Assembly: GCA_946405435.1 (NCBI GenBank)
Contig: CAMJHF010000005.1
Location: 1 to 64,000 of the forward strand
From: an uncultured Bacteroidales bacterium
GTDB lineage: Bacteria > Bacteroidota > Bacteroidia > Bacteroidales > UBA932
Length of the DNA stretch: 64,000 nucleotides
Direction: 5' to 3'
This document shows, in pieces, positions 1 through 8,061 of this stretch; position 1 is the stretch's first letter, and every line of letters starts with the position of its first letter. Position numbers and translations under genes: made by a program. The notes beneath the pieces are model-generated. The model was not told the DNA's origin and did not search any database. It saw nothing but the letters and a program-made list of their open reading frames with translations.

Positions 1-733
1 CAGGGAAATGCATCCGGTCCGTGACCTCGGTAAGGGTCAGGGCCGGATCATTCAGCAATAGCAGGATCTCATGGACGGCATAGTACTCTATCCAGTACAG
101 GGCGCTTTTGCCTGTGATTTTCTGGCAGATGGCCGACAGGTACTTCGGTGTCACGCACAGCTCGCCGGCATACCATGCCACCTCGCGACGCTCCCGGCAA
201 TTCTGCTGGACCATCGTGAGGAAACGCATAAAAAGGCGGGCCGTATTCTCGTCGGTATCAATCTTTTCCATTTCGCGGGAGTAAATGTCCCACATGTCCA
301 GGAGAAGAAGCTGGAACACGCGGCCCACCAGTTCGTCGTGGAAGATGATGCGGCCGGAGTGAATCCGGCGCCAGAACTGGGCGAAATCGGCCTCGATAAT
401 ATCCCACTCATCGGCCTCCAGATGGAAAACCGGATGGGTTTTGATATAGACATAACCCTTGGTAGCCCATACCTGCTCCGGGTTGTAGAGATTGAGGAAA
501 GGATTGGAAATCAGGAGGAAATCCGCATCGAAATCTGGCGAATAGCTGACATTTGAAATGAGCGTCGTCATCTGCCAGATGACAAGGTCTCCGGGACTGG
601 CCTTGAAAGGTTTTCCCATGGCCTCGAAGCGCATCTCGCCGCTTCTGCAAAGGATGTGACAGTGATAGTTTTCCTTATAGGCATCCGGATATTTTCCGTC
701 CCCCAGGGTATTGAATATCAAAAAATCTTCCAT
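1..733 (-). CDS. AraC-family transcriptional regulator, 3' end beyond window
   Basis: This gene runs off the left edge, so no stop codon is present; about 244 codons are visible. An N-terminal ligand-sensing half of roughly 160 residues is followed by the start of an AraC-type double helix-turn-helix (ELCVTPKYLSAICQK, then ITGKSALYWI), the layout of AraC regulators of about 280-300 residues common in Bacteroidetes. I place the start at the ATG at 733, giving MEDFLIFNTLGDGKY; an in-frame stop at 778-776 bounds the reading frame, and a GTG at 739 is the only close alternative. The second HTH begins at the edge (LTEVTDRMHF). The regulated genes cannot be told from this window; the flavodoxin genes just upstream on the same strand are candidates only by position. 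Confidence 0.85.
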   Translation of the reverse strand, partial: MEDFLIFNTLGDGKYPDAYKENYHCHILCRSGEMRFEAMGKPFKASPGDLVIWQMTTLISNVSYSPDFDADFLLISNPFLNLYNPEQVWATKGYVYIKTHPVFHLEADEWDIIEADFAQFWRRIHSGRIIFHDELVGRVFQLLLLDMWDIYSREMEKIDTDENTARLFMRFLTMVQQNCRERREVAWYAGELCVTPKYLSAICQKITGKSALYWIEYYAVHEILLLLNDPALTLTEVTDRMHFP

Positions 734-777
734 ACCCACGAAGGTACGGAAGATTTCTCGCTTATCAAAATTTCCCT

Positions 778-964
778 ACTTACCCTTTACGAATTCCTAG
801 ATCTGCTTTCCGGTCGTCTTGGCCTTTGTGCCTTGGATGGAGAGACGATTCTTTACCGTTGCCGATGGAATTGCCGGTCCAGTCGTGAGCCTCCAGGAAT
901 GTGGCTACGCACATTGGATACGTGCCGCAAGGGCCAGGATTGCTGTAAGGATGATTATTTTCAT
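778..964 (-). pseudogene. Decayed second flavodoxin gene
   Basis: Directly after the intact flavodoxin, an ATG at 964 overlaps that gene's stop (ATGA) and reads MKIIILTAILALAA, a start like a lipoprotein signal peptide, but the expected lipobox Cys codon is CGT (Arg) and a TAG follows at 907-905. A second frame then reads VATFLEAHDWTGN, matching VFTFLESYNFAGK of the neighbour, and a third frame reads VKNRLSIQGTKAKTTGKQI, stop, EFVKG, like a flavodoxin C-terminus. The middle section that carries PFCSHEGSGLGG in the intact copy is missing. I read this as a duplicated, secreted flavodoxin-like gene broken by a deletion and frameshifts. Confidence 0.6.
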
Positions 965-1479
965 CGAGCTTGTTCAATGATTTGCTTGACTTCTCGGTCG
1001 CAGTGCGATGCTGCGGCACCGTGGATGGCTACCCCGGAGGTGAGATCGGCATCCGGGACGGTCATCTTGAGCTGGCGTATGCTGCCGCCCAGACCGCTGC
1101 CTTCATGGGAGCAGAAAGGGACGATCTTCTTTCCCGCGAAGTTGTAACTTTCAAGGAAAGTAAACACTGCCATCGGAGGGAGACCCCACCAATTAGGATA
1201 GCCCAGGATAATGGTATCGTACTGGTCCATATTCTCCACCTTGGCGGTAAGCTCCGGGCGCGCCTTGGCACGCAGTTCCTCTTTGGCTTCTTCTATGCAA
1301 ACCATATAGTCCGGAGAGTACTTCTTTACGGTATCGATCTGGAAAACATCGGCATCAGGAAGCTGCGCCCTGATTTTTTCCACGATGACTTCGTTATTAC
1401 CCTTGGGCAGGTTACGGATGCTGCCGTCAACATAGTTTTGCCCGCGGCGGGAATAGAATGCAATAAGTGTCTTTGACAT
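961..1479 (-). CDS. Flavodoxin family protein
   Basis: A single-domain flavodoxin of about 172 residues that would bind FMN and carry electrons in the cytoplasm. The N-terminus TLIAFYSRRGQNYV is the phosphate-binding strand-loop, GYPNWWGLPPMAVFTFLE is the usual isoalloxazine-side loop of the Flavodoxin_4 type, and PFCSHEGSGLGGS follows. I chose MSKTLIAFYS at 1479; an in-frame ATG four codons upstream (1491) is possible. The product probably acts as a general reductase partner, but no specific partner is visible. Its stop overlaps the ATG of the decayed second copy, so the two were once translationally coupled. Confidence 0.85.
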   Translation of the reverse strand: MSKTLIAFYSRRGQNYVDGSIRNLPKGNNEVIVEKIRAQLPDADVFQIDTVKKYSPDYMVCIEEAKEELRAKARPELTAKVENMDQYDTIILGYPNWWGLPPMAVFTFLESYNFAGKKIVPFCSHEGSGLGGSIRQLKMTVPDADLTSGVAIHGAAASHCDREVKQIIEQAR

Positions 1480-1599
1480 AGTTGTAATCATTTAACAGTT
1501 GCAAAGGTCGGGGATTTTGCCGGACATTCCGTTATCTATTTTTCGCTGGAAATTATCAAATTCTCATATATTCCTGGCGCTCCAACCAATCAAAAACCT

Positions 1600-1607
1600 T
1601 ATCTTTG
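1600..1607 (+). promoter_or_regulatory. Possible -7 box (TATCTTTG)
   Basis: An exact match to the Bacteroidetes TAnnTTTG element lies 113 bases before the ATG of the PNPOx-like gene. The long leader between them shows no riboswitch that I recognise, so this could be the promoter or a chance match. Confidence 0.35.
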
Positions 1608-1720
1608 TGTCTATCAGAAGGAGACGCCGGATTTTCTGCTGCCTTTATGCGGAACCTGACTCCTTCCGACGTTTGTTTTTCATCGTGACGCTGTTGCGTC
1701 CGTTATCGGATTTAAATGGT

Positions 1721-2203
1721 ATGAGTGAAATAGCTTTCCGGCCGATGCGCCGTTTTAAGCAGGAGGTATCTGGAGAAGAATGCCTTGCAATTTTGGAGAG
1801 CGCCCCGCGCGGAATCCTGTCCATGCACGGAGAAAACGGTTACCCTTATGGGATTCCGATGAATTTCTTCCTTTTGGATGGCAAGGTTTACTTCCACTGC
1901 GCCATGGACGGGCATAAGCTGGACGCCATAAGGGCAAACGATAAAGTGTGTTTCACGGTTCTTTCAGAGCCGGTCAAGAATCCTGGAGAATGGTGGAACT
2001 GCTTCACCAGCGTAGTCTGTTTCGGACGCATCGCCGAGGTGAAGGACGAAGAGCGCAAGAATGCCCTCTTGCGCACGCTCGGAGCCAAACTGTTCCCTGC
2101 CGGTTATGATATAGAAGCCGACATGGCAAAGAATGCGCACAGGGCGCTAGTCCTGGAGCTCACCATTGACCACATGACAGGCAAAAAGGTCAGGGAGAAA
2201 TAG
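1721..2203 (+). CDS. Pyridoxamine 5'-phosphate oxidase-like (NimA-type) flavoprotein
   Basis: A 160-residue split-barrel flavoprotein. The pattern RGILSMHGENGYPYGIPMNF followed by GKVYFHCAMDGHKLDAI and NDKVCFTVLS is typical of the PNPOx-like family that contains NimA 5-nitroimidazole reductases and heme/flavin-binding proteins. The start at 1721 gives MSEIAFRPMRRF, the usual N-terminus; the open frame continues 74 codons upstream to 1499 but that part is unlike the family. The true substrate is unknown; nitroimidazole resistance cannot be inferred from the sequence. It stands alone. Confidence 0.8.
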   Translation: MSEIAFRPMRRFKQEVSGEECLAILESAPRGILSMHGENGYPYGIPMNFFLLDGKVYFHCAMDGHKLDAIRANDKVCFTVLSEPVKNPGEWWNCFTSVVCFGRIAEVKDEERKNALLRTLGAKLFPAGYDIEADMAKNAHRALVLELTIDHMTGKKVREK

Positions 2204-2302
2204 CGTCCGCCAGTTCCTCCGCCAATGGCTCCCTCGCCAAGGCCCATTCAAATGGCAAACGTCGCTCCGGTCATATTTGTGCGTGTTTTCTCTGAAAAAC
2301 GT

Positions 2303-2310
2303 TAATTTTG
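2303..2310 (+). promoter_or_regulatory. -7 box (TAATTTTG), 7 bases from start codon
   Basis: Exact TAnnTTTG match whose last base lies seven bases before the ATG at 2318. The transcript would have almost no leader. A TTTG at 2275-2278 is a possible but wide-spaced -33 element. Confidence 0.55.
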
Positions 2311-2317
2311 TAGAGTT

Positions 2318-2680
2318 ATGGGTAAGTTTTTAAGCATTATGACCGTCGTGCTGGCGATGCTCGCCGGCGCGCACAAGATTTCCAGCGTAGAGACCAGCGG
2401 CAACTGGGTGTATCTGTATGATGACGCCGGACACAGGTACAAGACGCTCAGCGCCAGCAGCGTGGGCGAAGTTAAGGGCTACAGCTCGGAGTTCTTCGTG
2501 TCGCAAAATGGCAGTTGGATATACCTGTACAACAGCGAGGGACAGAGGTACAAGACGCTCAGCGCTTCGTCCGTCGGCGAAATCACCGGTGTTGCCGGGG
2601 ACACGTTTACATCCCGAAACGGGGCGTGGATCTACACCTGGAGCCGGGATGGCAAAAGGATCAAGACGAGAGCTGCATAG
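2318..2680 (+). CDS. Small exported protein with three WxY repeats
   Basis: A 120-residue protein of unknown function. An uncleaved or short signal-like segment (about residues 1-18) is followed by three copies of a roughly 36-residue repeat with the core GxWxYxYxxxGxRxKTLSASSVGE; the third copy is truncated (GAWIYTWSRDGKRIKT). Copies one and two share long identical DNA stretches, including AGGTACAAGACGCTCAGCGC, so the duplication is recent. The aromatic-rich beta-hairpin repeats could form a small surface or cell-wall binding module, but this is inference. I do not recognise a named family with certainty. Confidence 0.65.
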   Translation: MGKFLSIMTVVLAMLAGAHKISSVETSGNWVYLYDDAGHRYKTLSASSVGEVKGYSSEFFVSQNGSWIYLYNSEGQRYKTLSASSVGEITGVAGDTFTSRNGAWIYTWSRDGKRIKTRAA

Positions 2681-2743
2681 TATCCCCTGTGCGTTGTAAA
2701 CGGGAGCCCGCTAAATAGTAGCCTGCCGCTGAGTCAGAGGCAA

Positions 2744-2932
2744 TCACTGCTTACCGCTGTCTTTGGTGACAATTGGTTTGCCATCAGAATCCAGCAGCGG
2801 AGTGAGGCCGCCGCCGTAGCCACGATGAACAAACAGATAGTTCACTCCTGTTTCCTTGTCCACGATTACGAAAGCATCGGTCATTAAACTGACTCCTTCC
2901 CTTTCCTTGATATCAAATCTGTCTTTTGCCAT
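2744..2932 (-). CDS. DUF6440-like small protein
   Basis: A 62-residue cytoplasmic protein. The stretch VIVDKETGVNYLFVHRGYGG followed by GLTPLLDSDGKPI is the signature of the DUF6440 family as I remember it, small proteins of unknown function scattered in gut Firmicutes and Bacteroidetes. I start it at MAKDRF (2932); an ATG four codons further up (2944) is an alternative. It has no operon partner; its role is unknown. Confidence 0.65.
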   Translation of the reverse strand: MAKDRFDIKEREGVSLMTDAFVIVDKETGVNYLFVHRGYGGGLTPLLDSDGKPIVTKDSGKQ

Positions 2933-2944
2933 AATACGAATCAT

Positions 2945-3267
2945 TAGCTCTCAAATTTACGCATTATTTGCGAGATAAGCCAGCCTGACAGGCTGACTTT
3001 ATCCCCGCCCAGAATAGAAGGCCTCCCGCTGGTTTCCCACAATGCTCGTTTCGGCATGCGGATTTGACCTTACGCGGCATCACCACGCACTTGCCGACGC
3101 CGAGGCTTGTGCACACATTGCCCTGCCTAGCAAAGTCAACCGCTTGACACTAAGCATTTTAAGCATTTCAGGGTACCTGAAAAACAAGCACCCTGAAACA
3201 GTTAAAACACTGCTAATCAACACCTTAACTTTGACAACCAACAGCTACCAGCCCCCAGCCCTCCAGG
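2945..3267. other. 323-base intergenic region with one long-loop hairpin
   Basis: No convincing gene. The only open frame (3042-3275, plus) has no family signal. At 3166-3174 and 3190-3198 a perfect 9-bp inverted repeat (TTTCAGGGT / ACCCTGAAA) encloses a 15-base loop; with no T-run it is at best a weak terminator for the minus-strand gene ending at 3268. A shorter one, AGCCT-GAC-AGGCT, lies near 2982-2994. Confidence 0.4.
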
Positions 3268-3645
3268 CTACTTAATCTTGAAGCGCCAGATGTTAGAGAA
3301 GCGCGGCTCCTTCTTGGCGTTGAAAGCCACGTATATCCACCCGTCCTGAAGGTCGACGCCTTCCGGTTCAAGATGGATGAAGCGGAAACTCAGGACCTTC
3401 TGCCGGTTGCCGTCGAGATCGAAGATGTGAAGGTCCATGTCGCGGCGGGGACCGCCCTGAGCGGCAAGGGCGTCGATGTTCGGAGTCTCGATCAGCCGCT
3501 GCCCGTAGCACCCCAGGTCGCCGTAGCCAAGGTCGTCGAACATGAGGAAAATGATGTTGGGCTGCGGCGCCTTCTGCGGGACGGCACATCCTGCGGCCAT
3601 TGCAGCTCCTGCAGCGGCCAGAAGCGTTCTTCCTCTGCGCAACAT
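3268..3645 (-). pseudogene. Chimeric remnant: sulfatase N-terminus joined to an unrelated C-terminal tail
   Basis: The first about 64 residues are the start of a secreted arylsulfatase: a signal/lipoprotein-like segment ([20 protein letters not shown]), then [20 protein letters not shown] with the metal-binding Asp pair, then [11 protein letters not shown]. Where the catalytic C/S-x-P-S-R motif should follow, the frame passes (around base 3453) into [17 protein letters not shown] and [19 protein letters not shown], which resembles the last strands of a beta-propeller protein. At 125 residues it is about a quarter of a sulfatase and lacks the active site. I infer an in-frame deletion fusing the 5' end of one gene to the 3' end of another. 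It sits one base after the upstream phosphatase stop, so it was the second gene of an operon. Confidence 0.65.
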
Positions 3646-3646
3646 A

Positions 3647-4459
3647 TTATTCCAGATAACGTTCCCTGAGTCTGGCGCATTCCGGGGCAGTGAAGCCCAG
3701 CTGGTTCTCCACGTAAGACTGGAGAGATCCGAAGGTGGAGTCTATCAGATCGAGTCCGGCGCAGAAATTCTTGACGCTCACGCCCACCATCGCGCGGATG
3801 AAGTCGGTGGCGTCGGAGTCTCCTCCCTTGCGGCGCACTTGCTCCGAGAGTTGCTCTACGTATTTTTCGTAGTAGACATTGGACTGGTCGAAGTCGGCGA
3901 CAATCGTCTCCCTGTCGGCTCCGAGTGCGGTCAGGAGATAGGCGGTGGCCAGTCCGGCCCTGTCCTTGCCCTGTGAGCAATGCCAGAGCGACCCGCCGGG
4001 GGCGTACAGGACGCCGCGAAGGAACCGGCCGTAATGCCTCTGGGACTCTTCGGACATGATTATGGAGGGATAAAGACGCCTGGCCAGGGCCTGGGCCTCC
4101 GGAACGGACGCGTAGCGCACAAGGGAGGCTACGAAATCGTTGGAACTTTGCTGCTCGGTATCATTGCGGCCGCTGGAGAAGCCATCTATCATCTCCCTCG
4201 GGAGGGTGGAAAGGCCCGTGTAGCGCACGCCGGGAATGCGGCGGTCGGGGTCGGCAGCAGCCTCACTGTCGAAGCGGAAGTCGAATACGTCGCTGATTTT
4301 GAAACGGTTGCAAAGAACTGCCACATCACTGTCCGTGGCCCTTGAAAGGTTGCCGGAACGGACAAGCAGGCCGGTGCGTATCTTATGTCCGTGAGCTGTG
4401 CAGAGCCCGCCGATCTCGCGGGCATTTTCGATGGCTTGAAACTGTATAAATCTATTCAC
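3647..4459 (-). CDS. Tyrosine-protein phosphatase family protein
   Basis: A 270-residue dual-specificity/tyrosine phosphatase of the Y_phosphatase3 type. [20 protein letters not shown] and [14 protein letters not shown] form the usual N-terminal block; the P-loop is [10 protein letters not shown] (C-x5-R) with the nucleophilic Cys near residue 167. No signal peptide is visible, so it is probably cytoplasmic. The substrate may be a phosphotyrosine or phosphoinositide-like compound; bacterial members are poorly characterised. It precedes the broken sulfatase by one base and is divergent from the SGNH hydrolase gene. Confidence 0.85.
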   Translation of the reverse strand: MNRFIQFQAIENAREIGGLCTAHGHKIRTGLLVRSGNLSRATDSDVAVLCNRFKISDVFDFRFDSEAAADPDRRIPGVRYTGLSTLPREMIDGFSSGRNDTEQQSSNDFVASLVRYASVPEAQALARRLYPSIIMSEESQRHYGRFLRGVLYAPGGSLWHCSQGKDRAGLATAYLLTALGADRETIVADFDQSNVYYEKYVEQLSEQVRRKGGDSDATDFIRAMVGVSVKNFCAGLDLIDSTFGSLQSYVENQLGFTAPECARLRERYLE

Positions 4460-4483
4460 GGTCCCAATTTACGAATTATTTAT

Positions 4484-4491
4484 TATTTTCG
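4484..4491 (+). promoter_or_regulatory. -7 box (TATTTTCG), 4 bases from start codon
   Basis: One mismatch to TAnnTTTG, ending four bases before the ATG at 4496. The mRNA would be leaderless. Confidence 0.45.
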
Positions 4492-4495
4492 TAGC

Positions 4496-5593
4496 ATGAA
4501 ACGCTTTATCCTCTTGATAGCCATGCTGGCCGCAGCCACGGCCATGCCGGCGGCGGGCCAGACTCCCCGCAATGTAAAAATTTATTACACAGAAGCTTCT
4601 TCCCTTACCCTCACTGGAAAACTCTTCACGGACACTCCCAACCCCTACCACCGTCTGGACACAGTCCGCTTCAAGGGTTTCACCAAGGGAGAAAACCTTC
4701 AGGTGAGGGAATCTTCCGGCATCGCGGTGGCTTTTCGCACCAACAGCACCATCATCCAGATCAAGACCGAATACGGAACCATACAGTACCCGATGAACAC
4801 AAACGGCATCTCGGCCAAGGGCTATGACCTGTACATCAGGGATGGAGGGAAATGGGTGTTCGCCGCTGCAGGAGCCAGAGGCAACGGCTCCGAGGGCGAA
4901 GTACTCAGCCTCATAAAGAACATGGACGGACAGATGCACGAATGCCTGATGTATCTGCCCCTCTACAGCGAGGTAAAATCCGTACAGATTGGCGTGCAGG
5001 AAGGCTCCGTCATAGAGGCGATCCCGAACCCCTTCAGGCACAGGGTGGCCATCTTCGGCTCCAGCTACACACACGGTTCCAGCACCTCCAGGGGTGGAAT
5101 GACTTACCCCGCACAGTTCTCGCGCAACACCGGCATCCAGCTGCTCAGCCTGGGATGCAGCGGCAACAGCAAGCTCCAGCCCTACTTCGCCACAGCCCTC
5201 GCCGCAGCCGATGTAGAAGGCTTCATTTTCGACGCCTTCTCCAACCCTTCAGTACCTGAAATACAGGAACGCCTGTTCCCCTTTATAGAGAAGGTGCAGG
5301 CGTCGCACCCCGGCAAGCCTCTCATCTTCCAACGGACGATACGCCGCGAGAGCCGCAATTTCAGCGTCTCCGCAGAGAATGCCGAAAGCAGGCGGATTCA
5401 AGTCGCCGACAGCCTAATGGCCATCGCCTGCAAGAAGTACAAAGATGTGTACTACATTTATCCGGATGCCACGAGCCCCGACCATCTGGCCTCGGTCGAC
5501 GGCGTACACCCCACAAACTACGGCTATACCCTGTGGGCTAAGTCCATAGAGAAGAAGGTGCTCCGGATACTCCGGAAATACGGCATCAAATAA
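4496..5593 (+). CDS. Secreted SGNH/GDSL-type hydrolase
   Basis: A 365-residue exported esterase-like protein. After a signal peptide (MKRFILLIAMLAAATAMPAA, cleavage near GQ), a beta-sandwich N-terminal domain of about 170 residues is followed by an SGNH domain: the nucleophile block IFGSSYTHGSS, the Gly/Asn blocks LGCSGNSKLQ and FDAFSNPS, and the catalytic Asp/His in SVDGVHPTNYGY. The likely activity is deacetylation or de-esterification of a carbohydrate, as in two-domain SGNH esterases of Bacteroidetes. The start at 4496 is favoured because it begins the signal peptide; the frame is open upstream. It converges on the STAS gene with three bases between the stops. Confidence 0.8.
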   Translation: MKRFILLIAMLAAATAMPAAGQTPRNVKIYYTEASSLTLTGKLFTDTPNPYHRLDTVRFKGFTKGENLQVRESSGIAVAFRTNSTIIQIKTEYGTIQYPMNTNGISAKGYDLYIRDGGKWVFAAAGARGNGSEGEVLSLIKNMDGQMHECLMYLPLYSEVKSVQIGVQEGSVIEAIPNPFRHRVAIFGSSYTHGSSTSRGGMTYPAQFSRNTGIQLLSLGCSGNSKLQPYFATALAAADVEGFIFDAFSNPSVPEIQERLFPFIEKVQASHPGKPLIFQRTIRRESRNFSVSAENAESRRIQVADSLMAIACKKYKDVYYIYPDATSPDHLASVDGVHPTNYGYTLWAKSIEKKVLRILRKYGIK

Positions 5594-5596
5594 GCC

Positions 5597-5899
5597 TTAC
5601 CGAATCTCGAACAGATTCAGGAAGCCGGTCATCATGAACACGTTACGGATATTGTCATTGATATCCTGGACGATGACTTTGCCCCCCTGGGCCGCGGCTG
5701 CCTTGCGGATGGAAAGGAAAATCCTCAGGCCTGAGCTGGAGATGTACTCGAGCTTGCTGCAGTCAAGGATGACGGTCCCCGAGGCCGCCTCCTGGAATTT
5801 GTCCATCATGGTAGCCGCCTCCTGGGCCGCCGGGGTGTCCATACGGCCGACGAACTGTATGGTGGTCTCGTCTTGCTGTTTGTTGATAATAGTTTGCAT
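5597..5899 (-). CDS. STAS-domain anti-sigma factor antagonist
   Basis: A 100-residue single STAS domain of the SpoIIAA/RsbV kind. The phosphorylatable serine is in LEYISSSGLRIFLS, near residue 55. Proteins like this are switched by kinase (RsbW-like) and phosphatase (SpoIIE-like) partners; here both activities are in the protein encoded five bases upstream. It is the last gene of the five-gene operon starting at 10530. No RsbW-type anti-sigma partner stands alone in the window, and Bacteroidetes lack a classical SigB, so the output target is open. Confidence 0.9.
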   Translation of the reverse strand: MQTIINKQQDETTIQFVGRMDTPAAQEAATMMDKFQEAASGTVILDCSKLEYISSSGLRIFLSIRKAAAAQGGKVIVQDINDNIRNVFMMTGFLNLFEIR

Positions 5900-5904
5900 A
5901 TATA

Positions 5905-8061
5905 TCAGATTTTTTTAGTCATTGAAAGAATGTTCCTGCTGCCGTCGCGGCGGTAGCTGACATTGTCCATTATCTTGCGTACCAAATGTATGCCAAGGCC
6001 TCCTATCGCCCTCTCTTCCACTCCGAGACTGGTGTCGACGGCAGGAGCTGCGGTGGGGTCGAATGGAATTCCATTGTCTGAAATGACGAACTGGATGGAA
6101 TCCTCGTTCAGGATGGCCTCCACGTCCACGGTGCCCTCCGTACCTTCCGGATAAGCGTACATTACCGAATTGGTCACAGCTTCCTCGAGAGCCAGGTTGA
6201 GGCTCGACGCCAAAGTGGAATCCAGATGCTTTACCTTGGCTATCTTGCTGATGAAAGGTGCGAGACGCGAAATCTGCGACACTTCGTTGCGAAGCGAAAG
6301 ATGGAAATTAAGGTAATGCAGGAAAAGCATGGTTATGTCGTCGCTCTGGGGGGCGTCGCCAACGAACGCCTCCACAGCCTTGTTTATAGCCTCCAGATGC
6401 GCCTGGGCGTCACGGCGGGTGCTGAGCACCTCGCGGATGCGCTTCTCGCCGAACAGTTCCTTCTGTGAATTCTCGGCCTCGGATACGCCGTCGGTGAACA
6501 GGAACAACGCATTGTCGAAGAGCAGGTCGGTTTCCTGTTCCTGGTAGGTCATCGACTTGTCGACACCCAGCGGCAGATTCGGCACCACGGGAAGGGTACG
6601 GATACTGTCGGTAAAGATGAAGGGGGCGTTGTGGCCGGCGTTACAGTAGCGCAGGTGTCCCGACGCCAGGTCGAGGACTCCGCAGAAGAAGGTAACGAAC
6701 ATGCTGTTGTCGTTGTCCGACGACATGCTCTGGTTCATGATGCTCACAATGGCGCCGGGGCTGTTCTCATGGCCTGAAATACTGCGGAAGAGGCTGCGGG
6801 TGACGGCCATGACCAGGGATGCCGGAATACCTTTGCCGCTTACGTCTCCGATGCAGAAGAAGAGCTTTTCGTCCCTTATGTAGAAGTCGTACAGGTCGCC
6901 GCCAACTTCCCTGGCGGGCACCAGGGCGGCGGAGATGTCAAGGTCCTTGCGGTCCGGGAAAGGAGGAAATATCTTCGGGACCATGGACATCTGGATGCTG
7001 TGGCCGATGCGAAGTTCATTGTCCATCCGTTCCTTACGGTCATTGAGGTCCTTGTACTTCAACACGCTCCTGTATATGGCGAAAAGTATCACGGCAAGCA
7101 TCGCAAGTCCCAGGAGCTGGAACAGGCTCACCCAGCCGATTGTCTTCTTCAGGCCTTTGTAAATCTCATCTTCCGGAATGACGATGGACATGGACCAACC
7201 GGTTTTTTCGATGGGCGCAAAATATATCTGATGCATCTTGCCGCCGAACTTCAAGGGCTCGCTGCCGGAACCGCCGGAAAGCATCGCGCGGTTGATCCGC
7301 TGCATCGTCGTGTCTTCAAAGCCCGAAATCAGTTCCTGGGACGTATGAGTCATCACCAGCGAGTCGGTGGGGCTGACCATGAGTTCGCCCTGGCGACTAA
7401 GCAGCACGCTGAATGCGCTGGGGTACACTTTTACATCCCCTACCACTCCCGTAAGCCAGTCAAGGGAAATGTCCGCCGTCATTATGGCCGCAATATTTCC
7501 CGAGTCGTCACGGACCGGCATTGAGTATGTGGTCATGAGAATGCCGGCGCCGCCCGTGTCTACATAAGGCTCTGACCAGTAGCCGGTGCCGAGTTCCAGA
7601 GGCTTCCGGAACCACTCGCGCTCCGGATAATCGTATTCCGGAGTAGCCAGCGAGGTAATCGCGAGCCTGCCGTCCGTATCCTCATAGGCATAAGGGGCGA
7701 ACAGTTGATGCCTGTCCAGATAACCGGGAACCAGCGCCACCGTGGAGCCCATGATGACCTGATTGTCGCGCACCAGGCGGGTTGCCACACGCACGAGACT
7801 GTCGGGATAGTCCAGGCACCATTTGGCAATCCACTCGCTGTTGTGCACGGCAGTTTCGGCCTGATTGATTATGTCCAGAATCCTGTTGTTTGTGATTTCC
7901 AATTCTGTCTCGGCGCGCAGGGTGGCCTCGGACCTGAGGCCTCTTTGTGCATAGAAGAACTGGATCAACGATGTAGCCTCAAGGGTGACAGCCGCTACTA
8001 TTATGAGCAGCAGTCCGGCACGCATAGACTGTCTGAAAATGCTTTTATCGAATATCTTCAT
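5905..8061 (-). CDS. Membrane sensor with SpoIIE-type phosphatase and RsbW-like ATPase domains
   Basis: A 718-residue protein. A membrane helix near residues 15-35 is followed by a periplasmic sensor region (about 40-310) with a Cache-like pattern (YDYPEREWFRKPLELGTGYW, then TYSMPVRDDSGNIAAIMTAD), a second membrane helix (about 313-335), a PP2C/SpoIIE phosphatase domain (DISAALVPAREVGGDLYDFY, IGDVSGKGIPASLVMA, DDITML) and a C-terminal HATPase_c of the RsbW kind (LALEEAVTNSVMYAY, DNGIPFDP, GGLGIHLVRKIMD). One polypeptide thus holds both the phosphatase and the kinase half of a partner switch, acting on the STAS protein encoded next. The ATG shares one base with the upstream stop (TAATG), implying coupling. 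Confidence 0.9.
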   Translation of the reverse strand: MKIFDKSIFRQSMRAGLLLIIVAAVTLEATSLIQFFYAQRGLRSEATLRAETELEITNNRILDIINQAETAVHNSEWIAKWCLDYPDSLVRVATRLVRDNQVIMGSTVALVPGYLDRHQLFAPYAYEDTDGRLAITSLATPEYDYPEREWFRKPLELGTGYWSEPYVDTGGAGILMTTYSMPVRDDSGNIAAIMTADISLDWLTGVVGDVKVYPSAFSVLLSRQGELMVSPTDSLVMTHTSQELISGFEDTTMQRINRAMLSGGSGSEPLKFGGKMHQIYFAPIEKTGWSMSIVIPEDEIYKGLKKTIGWVSLFQLLGLAMLAVILFAIYRSVLKYKDLNDRKERMDNELRIGHSIQMSMVPKIFPPFPDRKDLDISAALVPAREVGGDLYDFYIRDEKLFFCIGDVSGKGIPASLVMAVTRSLFRSISGHENSPGAIVSIMNQSMSSDNDNSMFVTFFCGVLDLASGHLRYCNAGHNAPFIFTDSIRTLPVVPNLPLGVDKSMTYQEQETDLLFDNALFLFTDGVSEAENSQKELFGEKRIREVLSTRRDAQAHLEAINKAVEAFVGDAPQSDDITMLFLHYLNFHLSLRNEVSQISRLAPFISKIAKVKHLDSTLASSLNLALEEAVTNSVMYAYPEGTEGTVDVEAILNEDSIQFVISDNGIPFDPTAAPAVDTSLGVEERAIGGLGIHLVRKIMDNVSYRRDGSRNILSMTKKI

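Noticed and set aside
780..1019. 79-codon minus-strand frame as a separate gene
   Set aside because: It only joins one fragment of the flavodoxin relic to an out-of-frame piece of the intact flavodoxin gene.
1608..1720. Riboswitch in the long leader of the PNPOx-like gene
   Set aside because: I looked for FMN, TPP, PLP-related and other known cores and saw none; the promoter assignment itself is uncertain.
1721..2203. Nitroimidazole-resistance (nim) gene
   Set aside because: It belongs to the broad PNPOx-like superfamily, and membership alone does not support that activity.
3042..3275. 77-codon open frame in the intergenic region
   Set aside because: No recognisable domain, no upstream signal, and it ends across the neighbouring gene's 3' end.
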